Under the pieces are notes generated by a model. That model was not told the DNA's origin. It was given only the letters and a program-made list of their open reading frames with translations, and ran no database searches. The position numbers and the translations under genes are program-made. This document shows, one piece after another, positions 1 to 5,812 of a stretch of 12,006 nucleotides of DNA; within the stretch, counting starts at the first letter, position 1; every line of letters starts with the position of its first letter. Source of the stretch: a bacterium. Its GTDB lineage: Bacteria > Thermosulfidibacterota > Thermosulfidibacteria > Thermosulfidibacterales > JALWSI01. Where the stretch lies: the NCBI GenBank assembly GCA_027080315.1, contig JALWSI010000213.1, positions 298 through 12,303 on the forward strand. Direction: 5' to 3'.

Positions 1-2
1 GC

Positions 3-56
3 AACATATCGGCCACCAGCCCCAAGGCAAGTTTCACCTTCAACGAGGCCAAGTGA
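3..56 (+). CDS. C-terminal end of an unidentified gene (partial)
   Basis: The window opens inside a possible coding frame whose last 17 codons read NISATSPKASFTFNEAK and stop at TGA 54-56. The choice of frame is an inference. It is the open frame that ends before the terminator at 88-109, which then sits 31 bases after the stop, a typical distance for the end of a transcription unit. A second frame stops at 61-63 and cannot be fully excluded. The tail is too short to recognise a family, so no function is proposed. Confidence 0.3.
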   Translation, partial: NISATSPKASFTFNEAK

Positions 57-87
57 GCAACTGAAACAGCCGAAAGAGAATAATCCA

Positions 88-109
88 GGGCGGGGATTTT
101 TCCCTGCCC
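88..109 (+). terminator. Rho-independent terminator
   Basis: A 9-base stem pairs GGGCGGGGA (88-96) with TCCCTGCCC (101-109), with one G-T wobble and a TTTT loop. It is followed by a T-rich tail, GTCTTATTT. This is a classical intrinsic terminator for the gene that ends near 56, and it separates that gene from the toxin-antitoxin island. Confidence 0.8.
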
Positions 110-116
110 GTCTTAT

Positions 117-450
117 TTGAGCAATCTCAGTTTCACTCATCTTTTACACCGATTTTTCACAACTCATGTAATAACAACACATTGCGAGCCTCAAAGTGAC
201 GATTGGCGATATCTCAGCAATTATGAACCTGGATTAACCTCACCACACCTCACGAATCGTCGGCGGCAGGGCAACTCCAACTGCCCTGAACACCTTGCCA
301 CACACCCCAAGGCACTGGGTACGTATGGGATTGACCACAGGTGGGTTAGAGTGATATGAAAGAACCAAGGGAAGAAAACAAGGCGAGGAGAGAGGTTGGT
401 CATGAGAAGGGGATTCTGTGCAGAATAAAGAGTTAGACTAAAATTGAAGT
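117..450. other. Gene-poor stretch before hicA
   Basis: About 330 bases lie between the terminator and hicA with no convincing coding sequence. An 80-codon frame on the + strand begins at a TTG inside the terminator tail with no ribosome-binding site. A 60-codon frame on the - strand overlaps it. Both have unlikely compositions, rich in His, Thr, Arg and Cys. The part from 235 to 348 can fold into a multi-arm structure and is described separately. The purine-rich part from 355 to 420 shows no clear element, and no convincing promoter for hicA was found. Most likely this is intergenic DNA, possibly with a mobile-element remnant. Confidence 0.5.
235..348. ncRNA. Candidate structured RNA or mobile-element end
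   Basis: Four complementary pairs nest into one closed fold. The outer stem pairs TAACC(T)CACC (235-244, T240 bulged) with GGTGGGTTA (340-348). Inside it, CAGGGCA (267-273) pairs perfectly with TGCCCTG (282-288) around an 8-base loop. CCTTG (293-297) pairs with CAAGG (308-312) around a 10-base loop. CTGGGT (315-320) can pair with ACC-A-CAG (334-340), using one bulge and competing with the outer stem only at base 340. No coding sequence explains this. It matches no RNA class I know, and the strand is undetermined. It could be a small RNA, a structured transposon end, or chance pairing in a GC-richer patch. Confidence 0.25.
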
Positions 451-714
451 ATGGGTAAGTATAAGAAATTAATAATGAAGATATTAACTGGCCAGTCTGA
501 TAACAATATCAGGTTTCAAGACTTGTGTGACCTACTCATAAAATTAGGATTTGAAGAGAGAGTTAGAGGAAGTCATCACCTTTTTAGAAAGAAAGGTGTT
601 CTTGAGAAGATAAATCTTCAAAAGGATAAATCCTATGCCAAACCTTATCAGGTGAAGCAAGTTAGAAACTTGATTCTCAAATATAAATTAGTGGAGAGGT
701 TGGATGATGAATGA
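451..714 (+). CDS. hicA: HicA-family toxin (mRNA interferase)
   Basis: This 87-residue protein belongs to the HicA toxin family, small double-stranded-RNA-binding-fold ribonucleases that cleave mRNA when their antitoxin is lost. Residues 40-45 read GSHHLF, the family's catalytic-histidine motif (GSHH). They are followed by KGVLEKINLQ and a basic C-terminal helix (YQVKQVRNLILKY) that is typical of this subfamily, which starts MxKYxKLxxKIL. The length is complete. No strong ribosome-binding site precedes the ATG, but the family alignment supports this start. The gene overlaps its partner hicB by 11 bases, giving the toxin-first order usual for HicAB. Codon use is AT-rich compared with genes after 1854, which suggests horizontal transfer. 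The family call is secure; activity is inferred. Confidence 0.9.
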   Translation: MGKYKKLIMKILTGQSDNNIRFQDLCDLLIKLGFEERVRGSHHLFRKKGVLEKINLQKDKSYAKPYQVKQVRNLILKYKLVERLDDE

Positions 715-925
715 TTATAGGTATGAGATAATAATATATTGGAGTAAAGAGGATGAGGCTTTCATTGCAGAAGTCCCTGAATTACCCGGTTGCATGGCAC
801 ATGGTAACACTTATGAAGAGGCTTTAAAAAACATAAAAGATGCTATAGTTTTATGGCTTGATACTGCTAAAGAGTTTAAAGATACTATCCCTAAGCCCAA
901 AGAAGAGAAGTTAATGTATGCATAG
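704..925 (+). CDS. hicB: HicB-family antitoxin
   Basis: This is a 73-residue antitoxin expected to bind and neutralise the HicA toxin encoded just upstream. The sequence shows the HicB partial RNase-H-like fold: YRYEIIIYWSKEDEAFIAEV, then the signature PELPGCMAHG, then a helix with EEALKNIKDAI. The C-terminus, KPKEEKLMYA, is characteristic of the short HicB subfamily that has no separate DNA-binding domain, so the protein is full length for that subfamily. GGAGAGG at 693-699 serves either ATG 704 or the in-frame ATG 707. The second gives better spacing (7 bases) and the usual N-terminus MNDYRYE. How the operon is autoregulated without an obvious DNA-binding domain is not clear from the sequence. 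Confidence 0.9.
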   Translation: MMNDYRYEIIIYWSKEDEAFIAEVPELPGCMAHGNTYEEALKNIKDAIVLWLDTAKEFKDTIPKPKEEKLMYA

Positions 926-1151
926 TATTCATGGTATTATAGTGGATACCCAAAATGAGACAGTATGCTAAGACAGAGCTAAAAGGTGAGCTACGGGTTC
1001 CATATCACATTGACAACAAATAGATAGAGTGCTAATGAAGGATGGGGTTATTGCAAGAAAGCAAGGAGAGGCTTGAAAAAGGATATTTTGGATAGAACAA
1101 GGAGTTAAGCGTATAAATAAAACATAAATAAAGTAAAAAGCGAGGTTAAAA
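926..1151 (+). other. Spacer between the two toxin-antitoxin modules
   Basis: These 226 AT-rich bases separate hicB from the second antitoxin gene. Short frames on both strands are interrupted by stops and show no recognisable product. The final part holds a plausible promoter (1088-1117) and a GAGG ribosome-binding site at 1142-1145, six bases before ATG 1152. No terminator is visible after hicB. Confidence 0.5.
1088..1117 (+). promoter_or_regulatory. Possible sigma-70-type promoter of the second toxin-antitoxin pair
   Basis: TTGGAT (1088-1093) resembles a -35 box and TATAAA (1112-1117) a -10 box, with an 18-base spacer. Transcription would start near 1124, leaving a short leader before ATG 1152. 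The match to consensus is good for the -10 box and moderate for the -35 box. The surroundings are AT-rich, so chance matches are more likely here than elsewhere. Confidence 0.4.
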
Positions 1152-1346
1152 ATGAACATGTTAGATTTAAACGTTTTAGAGAGGCTTGATAAAACCGATC
1201 AGGAAAAGATAGAGTATTTTCTAAAGCTGTTATTAGATAAATCAAAATATAAGAAGCTAAAAGAAGAGATATCCGTTAGACGGGAGGAGATAGTTAAAGG
1301 AGAGGTTCTGGATCACGATGAAATCTGGAATAAGATAGATGTTTAA
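1152..1346 (+). CDS. RelB-like small antitoxin
   Basis: This 64-residue acidic and basic helical protein (MNMLDLNVLERLDK at the start, DHDEIWNKIDV at the end) lies immediately before, and overlaps by 8 bases, a RelE/ParE-type toxin gene. It fits small antitoxins that wrap around such toxins. The pattern of an N-terminal LD-x-LxxLDK segment, a central Lys-rich helix and a C-terminal E/D-x-IW segment is found in antitoxins paired with RelE-like toxins. I see no clear ribbon-helix-helix or AbrB fold. GAGG at 1142-1145 supports the start; ATG 1158 is an alternative two codons later. The antitoxin role rests mainly on gene order and size. Confidence 0.75.
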   Translation: MNMLDLNVLERLDKTDQEKIEYFLKLLLDKSKYKKLKEEISVRREEIVKGEVLDHDEIWNKIDV

Positions 1347-1593
1347 ACTAATCTATGCGAAAAGCGTAGCAAAAGATTTAAGGAAAATATCAAAGCGCAA
1401 TCTTCCAAGAATAAAAGAAGGTATTGAAGAGTTGAGGAATTTTCCAGACATATCTCAAATTAAATATCTACATAATCATCCTCTTGCTGACTATAGGCTA
1501 AGAATAGGAAATTACAGAGTTCTATTTGATGTCAATTGGGAAAAGAAAGAAATCTATATATTGAAGATTGGTCACAGAAGAGAAGTATATTAG
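1339..1593 (+). CDS. RelE/ParE-family toxin
   Basis: An 84-residue protein of the RelE/ParE superfamily, small toxins that either cleave mRNA on the ribosome (RelE) or poison gyrase (ParE). Visible marks are the N-terminal strand and helix (FKLIYAKSVAKDLRKI), the core YRLRIGNYRVLFDV at about residues 52-65, and the C-terminal strand ending IGHRREVY. The Arg-rich core and the terminal HRREVY are typical of RelE-like members, so RNA cleavage is the more likely activity, but the sequence does not prove it. The length is complete. The start lies within the last codons of the antitoxin gene, indicating translational coupling. Base composition is AT-rich like the HicAB pair. Confidence 0.87.
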   Translation: MFKLIYAKSVAKDLRKISKRNLPRIKEGIEELRNFPDISQIKYLHNHPLADYRLRIGNYRVLFDVNWEKKEIYILKIGHRREVY

Positions 1594-1853
1594 ATGCATA
1601 TTCCAGTCAAAGTTCCCTTGCCTAACATCCTACCCATGTATGGTTTCACTATTAATACATTACAATTACGGAACCCATCTAAAACCGGATGATGTGTGTA
1701 TGTGAGAAACAAACCAAATTCATGTCTAAAAGCAGTAACCCTCCCTAATCCCAAAACCACCCATTCACACGACGGCTTCTTATCACCCAATTGCCTTTTC
1801 AAGGCCCACCTTCTAAGGAAGAGTACAGAACATGAAAGGGTGGAGGTGAGTAG
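1594..1853. other. Spacer upstream of the 1854-6316 gene run
   Basis: These 260 bases lie between the RelE-like toxin and the COG1751-like gene. A - strand frame (1590-1949) is open through the spacer but runs into the coding sequence of the next gene and has no family resemblance I can support. A small hairpin, GCCTT-TTC-AAGGC (1793-1805), lies about 50 bases before the next start. I found no convincing -35/-10 pair and no terminator for the toxin gene. The promoter of the downstream gene run is probably here but cannot be placed. Confidence 0.4.
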
Positions 1854-2417
1854 ATGGAGCCTATTATCTTCAAAGAAGGTGGCAAAGAGAACACCGCACA
1901 GGCCCTTGAGGTGGCCAAGAAGGCCTGTGAAAAGTGGGGCATCTCTCACATGGTGGTGGCATCAACCGAGGGCCACACCGGTCTTGAAGCAGCCAAGCTA
2001 TTGAAAGGTTCAGGAATCAACCTGGTGGTGATAACCCACAACTACGGATTCAAAGAACCCGGTGTGGTTGAGCTATCACCTGAAACCCGGAACGAGATTG
2101 AAGAGCTTGGCGCCACGGTTTACACCGGCACCATGGTGCTGAGAAACATAGGCACCGCAATACGAGAGCTTCAAGGCTACTCTCAACAAGATCTCATAGC
2201 CAACACCCTGAGGATTTTGGGACAGGGCATGAAGGTCTGTGTTGAGATAGTGGCCATGGCTGCAGACGCGGGACTGGTACCCCACGACAAAGACGTGGTT
2301 GCAGTGGCAGGCACCGCCCACGGAGCAGACACAGTGGTGGTGGCACACGCGGTACCATCTAACCGTCTCTTTGAGATGAAGGTGAGGGCAGTATTGGCAA
2401 AACCCTGGGAGTGGTAG
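1854..2417 (+). CDS. Pyruvate kinase alpha/beta domain protein (COG1751-like)
   Basis: A 187-residue protein resembling the C-terminal alpha/beta domain of pyruvate kinase, without the catalytic barrel. Such stand-alone proteins occur in many archaea and anaerobic bacteria and have no established reaction. The sequence shows alternating strands and helices with a conserved loop ASTEGHTG (about 36-43) and the late motif AGTAHGADTVVV (about 152-163). In true pyruvate kinase this domain binds allosteric effectors and has a C-terminal glycine-rich loop, so a small-ligand sensing or binding role is plausible but inferred. The start is well supported by GGAGGTGAG at 1842-1850. It is the first gene of a packed run; cinA starts 3 bases after its stop. 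The family call is good; the function is unknown. Confidence 0.8.
   Translation: MEPIIFKEGGKENTAQALEVAKKACEKWGISHMVVASTEGHTGLEAAKLLKGSGINLVVITHNYGFKEPGVVELSPETRNEIEELGATVYTGTMVLRNIGTAIRELQGYSQQDLIANTLRILGQGMKVCVEIVAMAADAGLVPHDKDVVAVAGTAHGADTVVVAHAVPSNRLFEMKVRAVLAKPWEW
2407..2411 (+). promoter_or_regulatory. Ribosome-binding site that sets the cinA start
   Basis: GGGAG sits 8 bases before ATG 2420. The earlier in-frame GTG at 2411 overlaps this site and would have no spacing of its own. This argues for initiation at 2420. Confidence 0.6.
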
Positions 2418-2419
2418 AG

Positions 2420-3646
2420 ATGTCACACCCTACAGCGGCGGTCATTGCCGTAGGCAACGAACTGCTCAACGGCTCAATAGCCGACACCAACACCGCAGAG
2501 ATAGCCCGGGCCTTACAAGAGGTGGGAATAGAGCTTCTATTCTCAATGGCGGTGAGGGACGAAAAGTCAGAGATTGTCAACGCTGTCAACCTCGCCATTG
2601 AGAGGGCATCCCTAACCGTGGTGTGCGGAGGCATAGGCCCCACAAAAGACGACCTAACCAGAGAGGCGGTGGCAGAGGCCTTGGGCGTCCCTTTAGAGTT
2701 TAGACCAGAGGCCTGGGAGGCCATCAAGGCCAGACTGAAGACCCGAGGAGTGGCAGAACGAGAAGACCACAAAAAGCAGGCCATGATTCCCAAAGGCGCG
2801 ACTCCCCTAAAAAACCCTGTGGGAAGCGCCCTGGGGGCCATGGTGAAGAAAGATGATAGGATCCTTGTGATGCTACCTGGAGTCCCCAAAGAGCTGAAGG
2901 CCATGCTGGGAGAGGTGGTAGCTACGCTTCCAGAAGAGTGGAAGAACCCTCCCAAATCTGTGATCCGCCTTCGCTCCTTCGGCCTTCCAGAATCGGAGAT
3001 AGACAGGCTGCTTGAATCCCTTTGGAACAATCCCCACCTCTCCTTAGGGCTAAGAGTGCTCTCACCCCGCCACACCGAGATCAGGATTGCAGGAGATAGC
3101 CACGCCACCTTTCAGGCAAAGGAGACGGCGAGCAGGCTTATGGGTGACCATCTTTACAGCACCAACGGCGAAGAGCTGGAAGAGGTGCTGGGAAGGCTGC
3201 TTCGCCAACAGGGCAAGAGCATAGCCACCGCAGAATCGTGCACAGGGGGAATGATCTCTCACACCATAACCAATGTGCCTGGAAGCTCAGACTACATGCT
3301 TGAGGCCTTAGTGACCTACTCAAACGAAGCCAAAGAACAGCTTTTGGGGGTCTCGCACAAAACCCTGTTAGACCACGGGGCAGTGAGCAGAGAGACTGCA
3401 GAAGAGAGGGTTAAAGGGCTAAGGCGGGTGAGCGGTGCAGACTGCTGCGCCGCAGTTACAGGAATAGCCGGCCCCGGAGGAGGAACCCCACAAAAGCCTG
3501 TTGGGCTCGTCTTTGCAGGGTTTTATGTGGATAATAAATGCTGGGTAAGGGAATACCGATTCTCTGGAAGCCGGCTTGAGATCAAGCAGCTAACCACCAT
3601 GAGCGTGCTGAATGAGATAAGGCTCAAACTGGAGAAGAACCCATGA
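2420..3646 (+). CDS. cinA: CinA: nicotinamide-nucleotide amidohydrolase
   Basis: A 408-residue two-domain CinA acting in the cytoplasm. The C-terminal domain deamidates NMN to nicotinate mononucleotide in pyridine-nucleotide recycling. The N-terminal MoaB/MogA-like (COG1058) domain is linked to ADP-ribose-type pyrophosphatase activity in some homologues. Seen here are GNELLNG at 12-18, the nucleotide-binding GGIGPTKDDLT at 70-80, LPGVPKE at 152-158, a linker around 180-250, then the amidohydrolase motifs ATAESCTGG (269-277), YSNEAK (300-305), GAVSRET (320-326) and TGIAGPGGGTP (347-357). All expected motifs are intact and the length is normal. The start is ATG 2420, chosen for its ribosome-binding site. 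It follows the preceding gene after 2 bases and overlaps thpR by 4 bases (ATGA). The name 'competence/damage-inducible' is historical and implies nothing about competence here. Confidence 0.96.
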   Translation: MSHPTAAVIAVGNELLNGSIADTNTAEIARALQEVGIELLFSMAVRDEKSEIVNAVNLAIERASLTVVCGGIGPTKDDLTREAVAEALGVPLEFRPEAWEAIKARLKTRGVAEREDHKKQAMIPKGATPLKNPVGSALGAMVKKDDRILVMLPGVPKELKAMLGEVVATLPEEWKNPPKSVIRLRSFGLPESEIDRLLESLWNNPHLSLGLRVLSPRHTEIRIAGDSHATFQAKETASRLMGDHLYSTNGEELEEVLGRLLRQQGKSIATAESCTGGMISHTITNVPGSSDYMLEALVTYSNEAKEQLLGVSHKTLLDHGAVSRETAEERVKGLRRVSGADCCAAVTGIAGPGGGTPQKPVGLVFAGFYVDNKCWVREYRFSGSRLEIKQLTTMSVLNEIRLKLEKNP

Positions 3647-4215
3647 GCATACGGGCATTCATAGCCATTCCCCTGCCAGAGGAGGTTAAAAGGGCAATTC
3701 ACTCTTTGGGGAAAGAGCTTGTTGAGAAGGGACTACGCCTGAGACTGGTGCGTCCTGAGGGAATACACTGCACCATCAGGTTTCTCGGCAACATTGAAGA
3801 TAACCAGATTGATGCCATAAGCCAAGCAATGGAGAAAGCAGCTGAAAAAACGAAGAGTACCCGACTCTCCACCGCCGGGCTGGGGGTGTTCCCAAATCCC
3901 CTCAGAGCAAGGGTGATCTGGGTGGGAATAGAGGGCGATCTTGCCCCAATAAACACCATTTTCAACAGCCTGCAGGATGAACTTGAAGCCATAGGGTTTG
4001 AGCGGGAGAAGAGGGGCTTTTCGCCCCATCTCACCATAGGAAGGTGGAAGAACCCCTTGAATTCTGCAGAAAAAGGCATACTGCAAGGGGTTTTGGAGGA
4101 ACACAAAAACTGGCGAGGAGGAGAGTTTGACGTAAAGGAGATTGTGTTGTACCAAAGCCAACTACATCCTTCAGGGGCACGGTACACTCCTTTGAGAAGA
4201 ATTCCAATAGATTGA
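3643..4215 (+). CDS. thpR: RNA 2',3'-cyclic phosphodiesterase ThpR (LigT)
   Basis: A 190-residue member of the 2H phosphoesterase superfamily, which hydrolyses 2',3'-cyclic phosphate ends of RNA and can reversibly join tRNA halves through 2'-5' linkages. Both signature HxTx motifs are present: HCTI at 42-45 and HLTI at 129-132. They are spaced as in the family and held in the expected contexts (RFLGN after the first, GFSP before the second). The N-terminus, MSIRAFIAIPLP, is typical, and the length matches the family. The ATG overlaps the cinA stop by 4 bases, implying translational coupling. The cinA-thpR neighbourhood recurs in several bacterial groups and in some of them adjoins recA; recA is not in this window. 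Substrates in the cell are inferred. Confidence 0.95.
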   Translation: MSIRAFIAIPLPEEVKRAIHSLGKELVEKGLRLRLVRPEGIHCTIRFLGNIEDNQIDAISQAMEKAAEKTKSTRLSTAGLGVFPNPLRARVIWVGIEGDLAPINTIFNSLQDELEAIGFEREKRGFSPHLTIGRWKNPLNSAEKGILQGVLEEHKNWRGGEFDVKEIVLYQSQLHPSGARYTPLRRIPID

Positions 4216-4228
4216 AAGGTGAAGTGGT

Positions 4229-4417
4229 ATGGAGAAGAGAACAGAGGTAGAAGAGGAACTGAACCAGATAGACGAAGAGCTTGAGAAGCTGTTTGACAGG
4301 TTCGCGGATCTTATTAGCAGGAGAAAAAGGCTGCTAACCGAGAGTGGATCCCGGAAGAAGGGGCCAACGGGAACCGACAAGAAATCCACTCCTTACGTAA
4401 GACACCACAAACGATAA
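4229..4417 (+). CDS. Small helical protein resembling AroQ chorismate mutase helix 1
   Basis: A 62-residue protein with a ribosome-binding site (AGGTGA, 4217-4222) six bases before its ATG. Residues 1-40 form one amphipathic, probably coiled-coil helix (EELNQIDEELEKLFDRF, then DLISRRKRL). The register IDxxLxxLxxRxxDLxxxR resembles the first helix of AroQ-type chorismate mutase. The rest of that enzyme, about 90 residues with further catalytic Arg, Lys and Gln residues, is missing. The C-terminal 20 residues are basic and probably disordered. It could be a small dimerising protein or a remnant of AroQ. It lies 13 bases after thpR and 7 before the flavoprotein gene, so it is probably co-expressed. 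No function is claimed. Confidence 0.6.
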   Translation: MEKRTEVEEELNQIDEELEKLFDRFADLISRRKRLLTESGSRKKGPTGTDKKSTPYVRHHKR

Positions 4418-4424
4418 GGATCTA

Positions 4425-5609
4425 ATGCCCATCAGATACCAGGTGGTGGTGGCAGGAAGCGGGCCTGTGGGCTCCTTTGTCGCTGCAAGCCTTGCCAATA
4501 AGGGGGTTGAGACTGCTCTTCTTGAGAAAAATGGAGCCACCCTTCCCATCTGTACCGGAATAATAGGGGTTGAGACCGAAAAGCTGGTCCCCATTCCAGC
4601 AGAGACCATCTGCTCAAGAATCAACTCTGTCCGCATGAACGTGGCCTTTGAGAGAGAACTTGTCTATTCAAATCCCGGCACCATGGCCTACGTGGTGGAC
4701 CGCCAGAGCTTTGATCACTCCCTTCTCCAGAAGGCCATAGCAAGCGGGGTCCACTACCTTGAAGGCTACAGGGTGAAGAAGCTGAGCTTCAATCCACCAA
4801 ACACCGTGGTGATCACTGTGAAGAACGAGAAAGAAGAAGAGAAGATAGAGGCGAATCTGCTGATCTTGGCAACTGGGTTCTCCCCCACATTGCTGAAAGA
4901 GGCAGGCCTGAAAGGATACCCCGGCACCGTTGAAGGGGTACAAACCGAGGTGGAATTATCAACCGATACCAGCATCATAGAAGTGTATTTCTCTAACGCC
5001 CTTGTACCTAAGGGGTTTTTATGGGTAGTCCCCATAAGCAAAAATAGGGCAAGGGTTGGATTGGTAACCCCTGAGAAAGGGATGAAGATCCTCAAAGAGG
5101 CCTTAAACAAGGATTTTCTGAAAGAGAGAATAAAGGAGCGGGAACCTGCAAAGATTAGAATGAGGCTTCTTCCCCGAGGGCCCATCCCTGAAACCTACGG
5201 AAACGGTCTGTTAGTTGTGGGAGAAGCCGCGGGACAGCTAAAGGCAACCACCTATGGAGGAATCTACTATGGCCTTCTCTGCGGAGAGTGCGCTGTTGAG
5301 ACTGCCCTTACAGCCCTGAGCCTAAAAAGAAGCACCAAAAACGTCCTCTCCATCTACCAGACCCAGTGGGAGAACAGGATAGGAGAAGAGCTAAGGGAAG
5401 GGGCAAGATGGCGCAGTCTCTTTGAGAGCATGAGCGATGAGCAGATGATCTTGGCAGCAGACATCATTGGGGGAGACGGCATATTCAACAAGGTGAAGAG
5501 CGTTGTGAAGTTTGACTGGCATAAGGACCTGATAGGGCTGGGATTGTCATACCTTAAAAGACACGGTCTCAGCGTGGTGAACAGAAGCATAAGCGGGAGG
5601 GCTTCTTGA
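4425..5609 (+). CDS. Geranylgeranyl-reductase-family FAD-dependent oxidoreductase
   Basis: A 394-residue flavoprotein of the geranylgeranyl reductase/p-hydroxybenzoate-hydroxylase group. The N-terminal Rossmann fold has GSGPVG (11-16) and the acidic ribose-binding end at LLEK (32-35). A cysteine motif, CTGI (43-46), corresponds to the CxG motif of geranylgeranyl reductases. YVVDR (89-93), PKGFLWVVP (195-203) and the second FAD motif GEAAGQ...GGI (266-280) complete the pattern. The usual Asp of GDAAG is Glu267. Homologues saturate isoprenoid chains of lipids, quinones or chlorophyll, but many bacterial members have unknown substrates; reduction of a polyprenyl chain is the best guess. The start has AAGGA (4416-4420), which overlaps the previous stop. 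Its TGA overlaps the next gene's TTG start. Confidence 0.88.
   Translation: MPIRYQVVVAGSGPVGSFVAASLANKGVETALLEKNGATLPICTGIIGVETEKLVPIPAETICSRINSVRMNVAFERELVYSNPGTMAYVVDRQSFDHSLLQKAIASGVHYLEGYRVKKLSFNPPNTVVITVKNEKEEEKIEANLLILATGFSPTLLKEAGLKGYPGTVEGVQTEVELSTDTSIIEVYFSNALVPKGFLWVVPISKNRARVGLVTPEKGMKILKEALNKDFLKERIKEREPAKIRMRLLPRGPIPETYGNGLLVVGEAAGQLKATTYGGIYYGLLCGECAVETALTALSLKRSTKNVLSIYQTQWENRIGEELREGARWRSLFESMSDEQMILAADIIGGDGIFNKVKSVVKFDWHKDLIGLGLSYLKRHGLSVVNRSISGRAS
5595..5600 (+). promoter_or_regulatory. Ribosome-binding site for a TTG start
   Basis: GGGAGG lies inside the 3' end of the flavoprotein gene, five bases before TTG 5606. It is the main reason to accept this rare start codon and the small gene that follows. 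Confidence 0.6.
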
Positions 5610-5812
5610 GCTATCTTCTACTAATCATAGTCTTTGTGGTATCCACAATATTGCTCCTTTTGGTGCTCCTCTCAGGGGCTCGGAAGGTGGGATGCCCCAA
5701 GTGCAGATGGGAAGGCTCATACCGTGCATGGAAGAAAGAGGGAAGATGCCCCTTGTGCGGTACCACAGACCCACCAAGGGAATTGAACAGGACCAAAGAG
5801 GAGATCAGATAG
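5606..5812 (+). CDS. Single-pass membrane protein with cytoplasmic zinc ribbon
   Basis: A 68-residue protein with one strongly hydrophobic N-terminal segment (about residues 3-23, Leu/Ile/Val-rich) followed by a basic stretch, GARK. The positive-inside rule therefore places the rest in the cytoplasm. Two cysteine pairs, CPKC at 30-33 and CPLC at 48-51, 14 residues apart, form a rubredoxin-like zinc ribbon. The tail is charged. The start is TTG, supported by GGGAGG at 5595-5600 and a 4-base overlap (TTGA) with the flavoprotein stop. The next gene begins directly after its TAG. Family and function are not recognised. The position between a flavoprotein and a cysteine-rich protein suggests it could anchor or recruit them at the membrane, which is inference only. 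Confidence 0.75.
   Translation: MSYLLLIIVFVVSTILLLLVLLSGARKVGCPKCRWEGSYRAWKKEGRCPLCGTTDPPRELNRTKEEIR

Noticed and set aside
117-359. 80-codon + strand open frame after the terminator
   Set aside because: It begins at a TTG inside the terminator tail, lacks a ribosome-binding site, has an atypical residue composition, and overlaps the foldable element.
1590-1949. 119-codon - strand open frame
   Set aside because: It overlaps the well-supported start of the COG1751-like gene, has no ribosome-binding site that I can see, and shows no family motif.
2411-2419. GTG 2411 as the cinA start
   Set aside because: It overlaps the stop of the previous gene and the only ribosome-binding site; ATG 2420 has correct spacing and a typical CinA N-terminus.
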